The notes beneath the pieces are model-generated. The model saw only the letters and a program-made list of their open reading frames with translations. It ran no database searches and was not told the DNA's origin. Of a DNA stretch of 64,000 nucleotides, positions 1 to 7,973 are shown one piece after another. The first letter of the stretch is position 1; every line of letters starts with the position of its first letter. Source of the DNA: Rohdeia mirabilis (GTDB taxonomy: Bacteria; Planctomycetota; UBA1135; GCA-002686595); contig CP036290.1 of the NCBI GenBank assembly GCA_007750655.1, forward strand, positions 2,418,001-2,482,000, read 5' to 3'. Both the position numbers and the translations under genes were made by a program.

Positions 1-2
1 CG

Positions 3-23
3 TGCGCCCCTTCGGGGTGCGCA
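3..23. terminator. GC-rich hairpin with cUUCGg tetraloop
   Basis: TGCGC-CCC (3-10), loop TTCG (11-14), GGG (15-17), one bulged T, then GCGCA (19-23). This makes an 8-bp stem closed by the very stable C(UUCG)G tetraloop. There is no T-tract. It probably ends transcription of a gene lying left of the window; that is inferred from structure only. Confidence 0.4.
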
Positions 24-125
24 CCGAAGCCTCCGGGCTCATCCACCCCATCGGAGCGACGGCTCCGCGTCGGTCGATCCCACGACCGCGCCCGATCCGC
101 CTCCGTCCTCATCCCGACACCAACC

Positions 126-962
126 ATGAAGCATCTGCTCCTGACCGCCATCGTCCTGCTGCCCGCACCGGCCTACGCCGCCGTGCCGCTCGCCGCCCCT
201 TCGACCGTCCTCGTGCAGGACGACGAGGAGGAGGAGAAGCCCGACAAGCGCGCCGAGGTCGCCCAGCTGATCGAACAGCTGGAGGAACACCTGAAGGCTC
301 GTGGGGACGAGGACGACGAAGCCCTGGGTGTGATCGACGAACTGTCGGTCGAGTTCGAGGAGAGCGGCCCCAAGGACCGCAAGGACATCGCCGAGGCGGT
401 CGCCGAGTGTCTGACCGTCAAGCGCGACGACCTGGCGGAGGACGTGCCCGATCAGAAGCTGCAGTCCCACGCGGCGCTGGCGATGGGAGCGTTCGGCGAG
501 GAAGGCGGCGAATTGCTGCTCAAGCTCGTCGACCACAAGGCGCTCGAAGGCAAGATGAAGGCCCAGCGCGAAGCGATCCTGTCGCTCGGCCGCACCCAGC
601 ACCCCAAGGGGGTCAAGGTCCTGCTCAAGATGCTGGACCACAAGAACTTCGCCGTCGAGGGCGCCGCGGCCCAGGCCCTCGGCTCCTACACCGACGCGAA
701 GGAGAAGGTCCGGAAGGAGATCGTCGAGGCGCTCCTGAAGAAGATCGTCCCGCTGTCCGACCTGGTCGAGGACGAAGGGGACTACAGCGGCACGACGGGT
801 GGCAGCACCGAGGACAACGAGGAAGCCTCCAAGGAGTACGGCGCGCTGGCCTCGCCCACGATGTCGTCGCTGCGCGCCCTGACCGGCCACGAGGAAGAGG
901 ACTTCCGCGCCTGGCAGGCCTGGTGGAACGACAACAAGCGCGAGAAGTGGGACGACGCCTGA
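126..962 (+). CDS. Secreted HEAT-repeat protein
   Basis: A 278-aa protein of unknown specific function. Residues 1-18 form a signal peptide ending in AYA. An acidic linker follows (about 31-40, rich in D and E). Helical HEAT/ARM-like repeats occupy about residues 95-200, with recurring A-L-G and LLKML segments. The C-terminus is tryptophan-rich (FRAWQAWWNDNK). HEAT solenoids of this kind usually act as protein-interaction scaffolds; secreted versions are common in Planctomycetota, and their roles are mostly unknown. The ATG at 126 is chosen because it opens the signal peptide; no Shine-Dalgarno motif precedes it. The next gene starts 42 bp downstream. Confidence 0.75.
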   Translation: MKHLLLTAIVLLPAPAYAAVPLAAPSTVLVQDDEEEEKPDKRAEVAQLIEQLEEHLKARGDEDDEALGVIDELSVEFEESGPKDRKDIAEAVAECLTVKRDDLAEDVPDQKLQSHAALAMGAFGEEGGELLLKLVDHKALEGKMKAQREAILSLGRTQHPKGVKVLLKMLDHKNFAVEGAAAQALGSYTDAKEKVRKEIVEALLKKIVPLSDLVEDEGDYSGTTGGSTEDNEEASKEYGALASPTMSSLRALTGHEEEDFRAWQAWWNDNKREKWDDA

Positions 963-1004
963 TCCGCGCGCGTCCTTCGGCCCGGAACCTGAGATCGTGA
1001 ACGC

Positions 1005-1721
1005 GTGACCACCGAGCCGGAACGCCCCACCGCCGCCCGAAGGGGCGGAGCTCGTGACGAGCATCTGGACCGGCCTCGACCCTTCTCCGGGTTGGGGCCG
1101 GCCGCTTTGGTCCTGCCGGTGTTGAGCGCGCTCGCGATCGGGTTGTTCGTGACCGAGCGCCGCCGGGCCGTGCGAGCCCCAGCGCTCGCACCCATCGCCG
1201 TGCCCCAGGCCGAGTTGGCTGCCTGGAGCGGGTCGTTGGCCCTCGACGGTGGTGCGCGCCTCGCGCTGCGGCTCTCACCGCTGCAGCCCGATCCGCGGCG
1301 CCAGGCGTTCGACGCGGCGCGCCTCGCCCAGCGGCTCGAGCTGGGTCCTGCCGAGCCGTGGCGCCTGGAGGTGACCCTCGAGCGGACCGGCGCTCCGCTC
1401 TCCGGCGCAGCCGTCGAGGTCGCCCTGGAAGGCGTCCGCGTGATCGACCGCGAAGGCGTGGTGAGCCGCGCGCTCACGACCGGGGCGACGGGCCCGTTGG
1501 CCACGTTGCTGCGGTCGGACGCGCAGGCGACGCTCGAGGCCGGCTGCACCGTCCAACTGGTGCTGTGGGGGCGGGAGCCGCACGGTTCGCCGCGCGTCGG
1601 TGGTCTCGAGGTCCTGGCGCCGTCGGGCTCGGGAATCGAGAGCCGAACGATCGAGTGCGCACTGACGACGCTCGAACTGCACGAGGCCGAGTTGCCCGCG
1701 AGCGTCGCGCGCCGTCGCTGA
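1005..1721 (+). CDS. Unknown protein with one N-terminal membrane anchor
   Basis: A 238-aa protein that I do not recognise. It has a basic N-terminus, one hydrophobic segment at about residues 29-50, and an extracytoplasmic part predicted to be mainly beta strand with many charged residues. GTG start at 1005. Its stop overlaps the next start (TGA 1719-1721, ATG 1721-1723), so it is probably translated with the following membrane protein, xseA and a glycosyltransferase. The context gives no clear function. Confidence 0.6.
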   Translation: MTTEPERPTAARRGGARDEHLDRPRPFSGLGPAALVLPVLSALAIGLFVTERRRAVRAPALAPIAVPQAELAAWSGSLALDGGARLALRLSPLQPDPRRQAFDAARLAQRLELGPAEPWRLEVTLERTGAPLSGAAVEVALEGVRVIDREGVVSRALTTGATGPLATLLRSDAQATLEAGCTVQLVLWGREPHGSPRVGGLEVLAPSGSGIESRTIECALTTLELHEAELPASVARRR

Positions 1722-3130
1722 TGTCGGTCTCTCGCGATGGGCGCGACGGGTGGTCCGCGACGCGCCAGTGGATCCTGGGTGTTCTTCTCAGCGCGCTCGC
1801 GGGACTCTTCGCGAGCGCAGACCTCGGTGGCGACGATGGCTCCACGCCCGTGTCGCCCGGTGCGGAGGCCGCTTCCCACGAGGAGCTCGGACGCCTGCGT
1901 GCGGAGAATGCCCGCCTGCGCCTTCGGCTCATGACCGAGCGTGCCCGCGCGGGCGCGCTGCTGGCCGAACTCGAACGCCAGGGTCAGGACCGGCTCGAAC
2001 GGGAGCTCGCCTGGCGTGACTTCCAAGGACAGCTCTCGCGCCTGCGACTCGCGGACGATCCCGCCGCCGATCTGGCGCGCGCGCTCGGACTCGAGACCGT
2101 GGACGAGCGCCGCGAGAAGGAGGCACGGAGGGCCGAGGTCGCGCGCTCGATCGCGAGCGCGCGCGCCAAGGCGGATCAGGTGCGCCAGGCGTTGAACGCG
2201 CGTCTCGTCGTCGAGGGCTACGACGGATTCGAGATCTTCGATGCCGGAGTTCTCGCCGCCGATCGCGAGCGGCTCGTGGGAACGGCGGTCGTCGCCGACG
2301 CCGGCGAGGACACCGGCGACGAGCGCGCCGACGGGACGGATGGGGACGCGGCTTCACAGGACGGTTCGAGTGAGGTCCCGATCGACGCCGCTCCGATCGA
2401 GAGCGCGTCGCCGCGGACCTTCGGCACCGGGCCCGTCGTGGTGCGCCTCCTGGATCACCGCGGGGTCCTGAGCGGCAGCTTGCGCGCCGAGTGGATGCAC
2501 CTCGAAGCCAGTCGCAGCGGCCACAGCGTGACGATCGTGCTCACCGGCGGCGTCCACCAGGTCGGTCGCGAGGCGATCCCGTTCACGAACGGCGTGTACC
2601 GCATCCCGCTGCGGCACGTGGATCCGAAGCCCTTCCTCGAGGATTGCGGTCCGCTCTTCGATCCGGCGCTGATCGAGAGGCGGATCGACGATGGCCGCTG
2701 GTCACGTCCAGCGCTGATGCTGACGCTCAACCGCCTCCTGTCCGAGTCCGATCGTGGCCGTACCCACCGGCTGACGTGGCTCGGGGGCGTGGTCGGCGAC
2801 GAGTTGCGCGACGTGGAGATCAGCATCGGTTCCGACGACGGGTCCGAGGAGCGCCGTCTCATCGCCGACGGGATGCGGATCGAGATGCACGGCGATCACG
2901 TGCGACTCGTCCTCCGCGACGGACTCGTGGTGGCCGGGGACGGCAACCGCACTCCGTTCGCAGCCGGGACGCGCAGCATCGTCCTGGTGGGGTCGGTCTG
3001 CGATCGCTATCGCGCGGCACACCTGCCGATCTTCGAGTCGGAGGAGACCGCGGAAGAGGCGCCGACGGAGCCGCCCGATCGACCGCGGGAGGAAGGTCCG
3101 GTCGAGGACCCGGGAGCCGAAGGCCTGTGA
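1721..3130 (+). CDS. Unknown membrane-anchored coiled-coil protein
   Basis: A 469-aa protein with an N-terminal membrane segment (about residues 17-34), then a long alpha-helical coiled-coil stretch rich in E, R and A (about 50-170). An acidic, low-complexity linker (about 195-230) leads to a globular C-terminal domain (about 240-445) and an acidic proline-rich tail. It overlaps both neighbours: the ATG sits in the TGATG at 1719-1723, and its TGA lies inside the GTGA that starts xseA (3127-3130). No family is recognised. The anchor plus coiled coil suggests a periplasmic or envelope structural role, which is inference. Confidence 0.6.
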   Translation: MSVSRDGRDGWSATRQWILGVLLSALAGLFASADLGGDDGSTPVSPGAEAASHEELGRLRAENARLRLRLMTERARAGALLAELERQGQDRLERELAWRDFQGQLSRLRLADDPAADLARALGLETVDERREKEARRAEVARSIASARAKADQVRQALNARLVVEGYDGFEIFDAGVLAADRERLVGTAVVADAGEDTGDERADGTDGDAASQDGSSEVPIDAAPIESASPRTFGTGPVVVRLLDHRGVLSGSLRAEWMHLEASRSGHSVTIVLTGGVHQVGREAIPFTNGVYRIPLRHVDPKPFLEDCGPLFDPALIERRIDDGRWSRPALMLTLNRLLSESDRGRTHRLTWLGGVVGDELRDVEISIGSDDGSEERRLIADGMRIEMHGDHVRLVLRDGLVVAGDGNRTPFAAGTRSIVLVGSVCDRYRAAHLPIFESEETAEEAPTEPPDRPREEGPVEDPGAEGL

Positions 3131-4569
3131 CGCCGCGCCGTCGAGAAACGCCGAGCCTGTGGGACGCGGTCGCCGACTCCGGTCCGACCGAATCGGTGCC
3201 GACCGAGCCTGCGGCGCTGACGGTCGCCGCCTTGACGCGGCGGATCGCCGGCTGCCTCGCGGACCTCGGCCCCCTCGTCGTCGAGGGCGAGCTCGGACCT
3301 CCGAAGCGCGCCGCGTCGGGCCACGTGTACTTCGATCTCAAGGACGAGGGCGCGACGCTGGCGTGTGTCGCATGGCGCTCGCAGGTCGCGCGCGCCTTTC
3401 CGCCCACGCTCGCCGCCGGAATGCGCGTACGTGCCCACGGCAAGCTCGACGTCTACGCTCCGCGCGGCAGCTACAGCTTCGTCGTCCAGAAGGTCACGCC
3501 GTGCGGAGAGGGCGAGCTCCTGGCGCGGTTCGAGCTGCTGAAGCGCGAGCTCGCCGCGCGTGGCTGGTTCGAGCGCCGCCGCGCCCTGCCGGCCATTCCG
3601 CGCACGATCGGCGTCGTCACCAGTCGCGACGGCGCGGCCCTGCGCGACTTCCTGCGCACGCGTTCGCTGCGCTGGCCGGGCTTTCCCGTGCGGCTGTGCC
3701 ACGCGAAGGTGCAGGGACCGGGAGCCGCGGAGGAGATCGCGCGAGCGATCGGCGACCTGGCGGCGACCGGCGTGGACGTGATCGTCGTCGGGCGCGGTGG
3801 GGGCTCGCTCGAGGACCTGTGGGCCTTCAACGAGGAACCCGTCGCCCGCGCGATCTGGGAGTGCCCGGTGCCCGTCGTCAGCGCGGTGGGGCACGAGACG
3901 GACACGACGCTCAGTGACTTCGTCGCCGATGCGCGCGCCCACACTCCGACGGACGCGGCCGCGTTGGTGATCCCGGATCGGGCGCTCCTCGACGAGCGCA
4001 TCCAGCGTTCGTTCGCCCACCTCGGACGTGCGCTGGAGGACCAGCTCTCGGTTCGCGCGCGCCGACTCGAATCGGTGCGCCGCTCCCAGGTCCTGTCGCG
4101 CCCGGAGCGCCTCTTGGAGCGGCGCCGCGACCGACTCGAGCACCTGTTCGGAAAGCTCGAGCGGCAGGTGCTCACTCCGTTGGCCAGCGCTGAGCGTCGT
4201 CTCGGTCGACTGCGCGAGACCCTCGCCCAACGCGCTCCTTCGGCGCGGCTGGCCCTGCGAGCCGAGCGGGCGCGTGCGTTGCGCGAGAGGCTGAAGAGCG
4301 CGCTCGGAACCGTGCTCGCGGGGGCGGATCGGCGCGTCGCGGTCGGTGCGGCGACTCTCGAGGCGCTGTCGCCGCTGGTCGTCCTCGCGCGCGGCTACTC
4401 GGTCACGCTCAAGGACGGGCGAGCGGTGCACCACGCGAACGAACTGGAACCCGAGGACCACATCGTCACGCGGCTCGCCCAGGGACGTGTCCACTCGAGG
4501 GTCACGTCGGTCGAGACGGACGACTCGGACGCTCAGCGCGCCGCGGGCGGGGGAGCCGGGTCCGACTGA
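3127..4569 (+). CDS. xseA: Exodeoxyribonuclease VII large subunit
   Basis: A 480-aa XseA, the catalytic subunit of exonuclease VII, which degrades single-stranded DNA from both ends into oligonucleotides. An N-terminal OB-fold covers about residues 30-125. The catalytic domain carries GRGGGSLEDLWAFN (222-235) and the conserved SAVGHETDTTLSDFVAD block (from 252). Helical arm segments follow at about 280-430. The GTG at 3127 overlaps the upstream stop (GTGA), and the protein begins about 30 residues before the OB-fold, which fits family length. The usual small-subunit partner XseB (roughly 60-80 aa) is not in this cluster or anywhere in the window; a glycosyltransferase follows instead, overlapping by one base. 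Confidence 0.93.
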   Translation: MTPRRRETPSLWDAVADSGPTESVPTEPAALTVAALTRRIAGCLADLGPLVVEGELGPPKRAASGHVYFDLKDEGATLACVAWRSQVARAFPPTLAAGMRVRAHGKLDVYAPRGSYSFVVQKVTPCGEGELLARFELLKRELAARGWFERRRALPAIPRTIGVVTSRDGAALRDFLRTRSLRWPGFPVRLCHAKVQGPGAAEEIARAIGDLAATGVDVIVVGRGGGSLEDLWAFNEEPVARAIWECPVPVVSAVGHETDTTLSDFVADARAHTPTDAAALVIPDRALLDERIQRSFAHLGRALEDQLSVRARRLESVRRSQVLSRPERLLERRRDRLEHLFGKLERQVLTPLASAERRLGRLRETLAQRAPSARLALRAERARALRERLKSALGTVLAGADRRVAVGAATLEALSPLVVLARGYSVTLKDGRAVHHANELEPEDHIVTRLAQGRVHSRVTSVETDDSDAQRAAGGGAGSD

Positions 4570-5504
4570 TGCTCCACATCGATGGGATCTGGGTGGTGAT
4601 CGTCAACTTCGACGGCGGTGCGGGCAACCTGCGCTCGATCGCGAGCGTGCTCGACGAAGGCGTCGATCCGCAGCACGTCGTCTTCGTCGACAACGCGTCC
4701 AGCGACGGCTCGACCGAGCTGGTGGACGAACGTTGGCCGGACCTGGTGCGCGTGACGAACACCCAGAACCTCGGCTTCGGTGCGGCCGCCAACCAGGGCA
4801 TGGAACTCGCACTCGGGGCGGGCGCCCAGGCCGTCTTCCTGTTGAACAACGACGCCTGGCTCGAGCCCGGCTGCCTCGAGCGTCTCGTGGCGTGCCTCGT
4901 CGAGGAGCCCGAGGTGGCGATCTGTGGCCCGCTGGTCCTGGCAGGCACGCAGGGCACGACGGTCTGGGCCGCGGGCGGTGCGATGACCTGGCGCCAGAAC
5001 CTGTCGACGCTGGTGGGACATGGACGGCCGGCGACGGCGTTGCACCGCTCGAACCGCGACGTGGACTACGTTCCCGGCTGCGCTCTGCTCGTGCGCGCGG
5101 ACGACCTGCGCCGGACGGGACTGCTCGACGCCGATCTGTTCGCGTACCACGAGGACGTGGATCTGTGCCTGCGGGTCGCAGCGCGCGGCCGTCGCGTTCG
5201 GCTGATCGGTTCGGCAGTCGTGCGCCACGAGGCCCACGGGGCCACGGGCGGGGGCTACAACCCGCGGCGCAAGTACATGATGGGGGTCAACGCCATCTGG
5301 TTCCTGCGGCGCTACGGCACGCCCGTGCGCTGGGTGGGTTTCGTGCTCTTCGACGTCGTGCCGATCCCGTTGCTTGTGCTGGTCGGCTCGTTCGACGGGC
5401 GCTGGCGCGGAGCGTTGGCCAAAGCGCTCGGGCACTGGCACGGACTGCGTGGACGCCGGGTGACGGCGGCGTACCTGCGCGCCGGGGCGAGCCCCCTCTG
5501 GTAG
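4569..5504 (+). CDS. GT2-family glycosyltransferase
   Basis: A 311-aa family 2 (GT-A fold) glycosyltransferase of the rhamnosyltransferase-like type, expected to move a sugar from a nucleotide-sugar to a glycan or lipid acceptor at the inner face of the membrane. The nucleotide-binding strand is VVIVNFDG (about 9-16). DNASSDGS (41-48), NLGFGAAANQG (67-77) and LLNNDAWLEP (91-100, the DXD-equivalent) are typical, and FAYHEDVDLCLR supplies the late catalytic ED. A hydrophobic segment near residues 260-280 may sit in the membrane. It is last in the coupled run 1005-5504 and is followed by a strong hairpin at 5571. Acceptor and sugar cannot be told from sequence. Confidence 0.85.
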   Translation: MLHIDGIWVVIVNFDGGAGNLRSIASVLDEGVDPQHVVFVDNASSDGSTELVDERWPDLVRVTNTQNLGFGAAANQGMELALGAGAQAVFLLNNDAWLEPGCLERLVACLVEEPEVAICGPLVLAGTQGTTVWAAGGAMTWRQNLSTLVGHGRPATALHRSNRDVDYVPGCALLVRADDLRRTGLLDADLFAYHEDVDLCLRVAARGRRVRLIGSAVVRHEAHGATGGGYNPRRKYMMGVNAIWFLRRYGTPVRWVGFVLFDVVPIPLLVLVGSFDGRWRGALAKALGHWHGLRGRRVTAAYLRAGASPLW

Positions 5505-5570
5505 GGACGCGAGGCTCGAACGGCGGACCGATCGGAGGCCGTTCGGCGTGTGCTCGAGGCCCGACAACGC

Positions 5571-5608
5571 GAGCGGCCCGCCCTCCGGTGAAGGAGGGCG
5601 GGCCGCTC
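5571..5608. terminator. 16-bp perfect hairpin terminator between convergent genes
   Basis: GAGCGGCCCGCCCTCC (5571-5586), loop GGTGAA, then the exact complement (5593-5608). This is a perfect 16-bp GC-rich stem lying between two genes that point at each other (ends 5504 and 5660), so it can serve both strands. Only a short, weak T-rich run follows on the plus strand. Confidence 0.8.
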
Positions 5609-5631
5609 GTTCAGTCTTCGTCGATGGAGGT

Positions 5632-5653
5632 GTCGGTCCGCTAGCGGACCGAC
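5632..5653. repeat. 22-bp perfect palindrome
   Basis: The sequence from 5632 to 5653 equals its own reverse complement (centre GCTAGC at 5640/5641-5645). It lies six bases beyond the stop of the minus-strand VWA gene and 23 bases from the main hairpin. It may be a second terminator stem for that gene or a protein-binding site. Confidence 0.6.
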
Positions 5654-5659
5654 GTCCGA

Positions 5660-7150
5660 TCACATCGCGAGGACGTCGAAGCGGGGCAGGAAGCTGCCGC
5701 CCGGGTTGATGCTGCCATCGACCCAGTGCCAGATGCCCGTCGCGCTGCCGTAGACGTTCCAGCCCTGACCGATGACCACTTTGATGCCGTTCGACATCTG
5801 GACGGGGTTGTTGGGGAACATCGGGCCGTTGTGCATGCCGACCTGCATGTAGAACTCGAGGCCCACGATCTGGGGCATGTTCGGGATCGTGAAGGTCGGG
5901 ATCGAGGCTTCCGTCACGTTGAACGTGAGGATCGGGTCGACGTACAGGCGGTCGATGCCATCGACCATGAGGCTGACCGGGTGAAGGCCGAGCATCAGGG
6001 TGCAGGTCGTCTTGTCGACGAACTTGCTGGCCGTGACGATCGTGCCGTCCGTTCCGTAGACCTTGCCTTCGACGAGGTTCTGGCCCAGCACCATGTTCGG
6101 CAGGATGTTGGTGTCACCGAGCGAGAGGACCTTGCAGCCCATGTCGTCGAGGCCCGGACCGTCCTGGGTGGCAACGAGGTTGCCGTTGACGCACAGCTCG
6201 ATGCGGTCGATGTCGACCGAGAGGCTGATGCCACCGATGGCGTCGGCAAGGTCCTCGGGGTTCGCCGCGAGGCACTGGCCGCCGGTGGTGTCGGCGATGA
6301 AGCGCAGCGGGGTACCCGGCGCGCAGATGTCGGTGAAGCCCTGGCCTTCGATACCGAAGGTGTTGATCACCGTTCCCGCCGCGGCGGCGACGAAGACCGG
6401 ACCACCCGGGGCGTCGAACGCCGGGGGCTGGTTCGGAAGACCGTCCGAGATGAAGATGATGATGTTGTTCTCACCGGCCGGCTGGAGGGCGATGGCCTCG
6501 TTCGCGCGGGTCAGCGCCTCGGTGTAGTCGGTACCCGGCTCCCAGTTGTAGGCAGTGAACAGGCCGACGTTCTGGGTCGAGAGTCCGCCCGTGTCGAGCG
6601 AGGTGATGACCTCCTGGAGGTCCGCGATGCCGTTCGTGTTGGCGTCGGTGGTCAGGTCGGAGAGCCAGGTCTGCTGGCCGGCACCCGGGCCGAGGTCCAG
6701 GATCGCCGCGTCCTTGGCGAAGGCGACCAGGGAGAGGTCGACGTTGGGCTCACCCGCGAGCTGACCGACGAGCGCCTGGAGGGCGGCGATGGCCGCGTCG
6801 ATGCGCTGGTTGGCCTGGCCGTCGCCGTTGAGGTCGCCGGGGGGGATCGCTCCACCCGAGAGGTCCAGGTCGGCGGCGCCCATCGTCGTCGAGATGTCGA
6901 GCACGACGCAGACGTTGAACTCGGCCTGCTGCAGGGGCGGCGTGATCTTCCCGTCGACGCTGACGAGGAACTCGGTGTCCCCTTCGTCGGCGAAGTCGGC
7001 GTTGCAGTTGATGGTGGAGGTCACCGTCTGGCCGGAGATCTGAGTGTCTCCGGAGGCCGGGTTCTGGGCCAGACCGACGGACCCCAGAGTCATGAGCGCG
7101 GCGCTGGCGAGACCGGCGCGGCGCAGAAGGGGGTAGTTGTTCGTAATCAT
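5660..7150 (-). CDS. Secreted von Willebrand factor A-domain protein
   Basis: A 496-aa exported protein. Residues 1-28 form a signal peptide ending around GLA-QN. A VWA domain starts near residue 78 with the metal-site strand NVCVVLDISTT (D85). The canonical DxSxS is DISTT here, with threonine in the last position. FISDGLPNQ (D236) provides the later MIDAS aspartate and GTDYTEAL a threonine. Two calcium-loop-like segments interrupt the domain: DLNGDG (106-111) and DANTNG (169-174). The C-terminal 200 residues look beta-rich and end in LPRFDVLAM. VWA domains bind ligands through a metal ion; the partner is unknown. The ATG at 7150 is chosen because it begins the signal peptide. An extended -10 lies about 115 nt upstream. 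Confidence 0.8.
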   Translation of the reverse strand: MITNNYPLLRRAGLASAALMTLGSVGLAQNPASGDTQISGQTVTSTINCNADFADEGDTEFLVSVDGKITPPLQQAEFNVCVVLDISTTMGAADLDLSGGAIPPGDLNGDGQANQRIDAAIAALQALVGQLAGEPNVDLSLVAFAKDAAILDLGPGAGQQTWLSDLTTDANTNGIADLQEVITSLDTGGLSTQNVGLFTAYNWEPGTDYTEALTRANEAIALQPAGENNIIIFISDGLPNQPPAFDAPGGPVFVAAAAGTVINTFGIEGQGFTDICAPGTPLRFIADTTGGQCLAANPEDLADAIGGISLSVDIDRIELCVNGNLVATQDGPGLDDMGCKVLSLGDTNILPNMVLGQNLVEGKVYGTDGTIVTASKFVDKTTCTLMLGLHPVSLMVDGIDRLYVDPILTFNVTEASIPTFTIPNMPQIVGLEFYMQVGMHNGPMFPNNPVQMSNGIKVVIGQGWNVYGSATGIWHWVDGSINPGGSFLPRFDVLAM

Positions 7151-7262
7151 GGTGTCAGGCGCGAGCCGTGCACGGCTCTCTGGGAACAGGCGGACGCGGC
7201 AAGGAATCCGCCGCGAGGTGGCTCGATCGAGCTCCGAGACTCGGAACGTCGAGCTGCGGACA

Positions 7263-7271
7263 AGAATAGCA
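7263..7271 (-). promoter_or_regulatory. Extended -10 element for the VWA gene
   Basis: On the minus strand these bases read TGCTATTCT, an extended -10 (TGnTATnnT). Transcription would begin near 7256, giving a leader of roughly 105 nt before the ATG at 7150. No good -35 is visible, as is usual for extended -10 promoters. Confidence 0.45.
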
Positions 7272-7274
7272 CCC

Positions 7275-7908
7275 CGAGGGACGCAGCTGGTGCAGGGGAA
7301 GTGCCCTGATGCCATTGGGGAGCGGTGGAGGGGGCGGGTCGCGTGCCTCCAAAGTGCGGCGCCGACGCGGCTTGCAAGGAGTCGACGACGACAGTAGCGC
7401 GCCGCGATCTGCGGGCTCCCGCAGGTCCCGGACGGGTGGCGGTGGGGCTCGGGAAGGGGGGCTGCCTCCCGAGCGCGGATCCAGCGGTCCAGGCGCGCTG
7501 GGGGCGGGCCTCGGAAGGGCCTTCGCGATCGTGTTCGCGATCGCGGTCGGGAGGTGCCCGCGAGGGGGCGTCGGACGAGCGTCGCGGCGCCACCAGGGCC
7601 GTCGGCAGATCGTCGCGGACGGGCCGTCCCGCGTTGGTCGGGAAGGGCGGGGGCCACGATCGAGCCCGTCCTCGCCCCCGACGTCGAAGGGCGCGCCGGC
7701 GCCGCCCCAGCTTCTGTCGGAGGCGCTCGGGCACGGTCCGTCCTCCGGCCGCGTTCGCAGCGACGCGACGCTCGCCATCAGCCGTTCGTGAGCCGGAAGC
7801 GAGCGCCGCCGCAGCCGATCGACCTCCCGCGGCCGCCACGCGGTCCTCGAACGTCATCCCGGCGAGGAACGGCGGCGACGAGCGGCAAGGTCGACCCCCG
7901 ACTCCGCG
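7275..7908. other. Gene-free stretch of about 630 bp
   Basis: Open frames cross this region on both strands, but their translations are low-complexity (runs of R, G, P, S) with no recognisable domain, start context or coupling to neighbours. I call it non-coding. The only local structure I see is a direct repeat of TTCGCGATCG (within about 7512-7535), each copy holding the palindrome CGCGATCG. It separates the promoter of the VWA gene from that of the unknown gene at 7970. Confidence 0.4.
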
Positions 7909-7914
7909 TAGGAT
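7909..7914 (+). promoter_or_regulatory. -10-like hexamer TAGGAT, eight nt before an ATG
   Basis: TAGGAT ends 8 nt before the ATG at 7923, so transcription would start at or next to that codon. The same arrangement is seen before the genes at 18818, 21707, 30133 and 51653. Confidence 0.4.
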
Positions 7915-7922
7915 CGCGCGCC

Positions 7923-7973
7923 ATGGAACAGCACGACGGTCGAACGGCGCCCGGCGCGAGGTGGACGACGTGA
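7923..7973 (+). CDS. Possible 16-codon leader peptide
   Basis: ATG 7923 opens a 16-codon frame (MEQHDGRTAPGARWTT) whose TGA (7971-7973) overlaps the GTG start of the next gene (GTGA 7970-7973). With the -10-like TAGGAT just upstream, the mRNA would begin at this ATG. It may feed ribosomes to the downstream start. There is no amino-acid bias suggesting attenuation. It rests on position alone and could be chance. Confidence 0.3.
   Translation: MEQHDGRTAPGARWTT

Noticed and set aside
7309..7791. 160-codon plus-strand frame as a gene
   Set aside because: Composition is runs of R, G, P and S typical of an empty frame in very GC-rich DNA, with no start context or domain.
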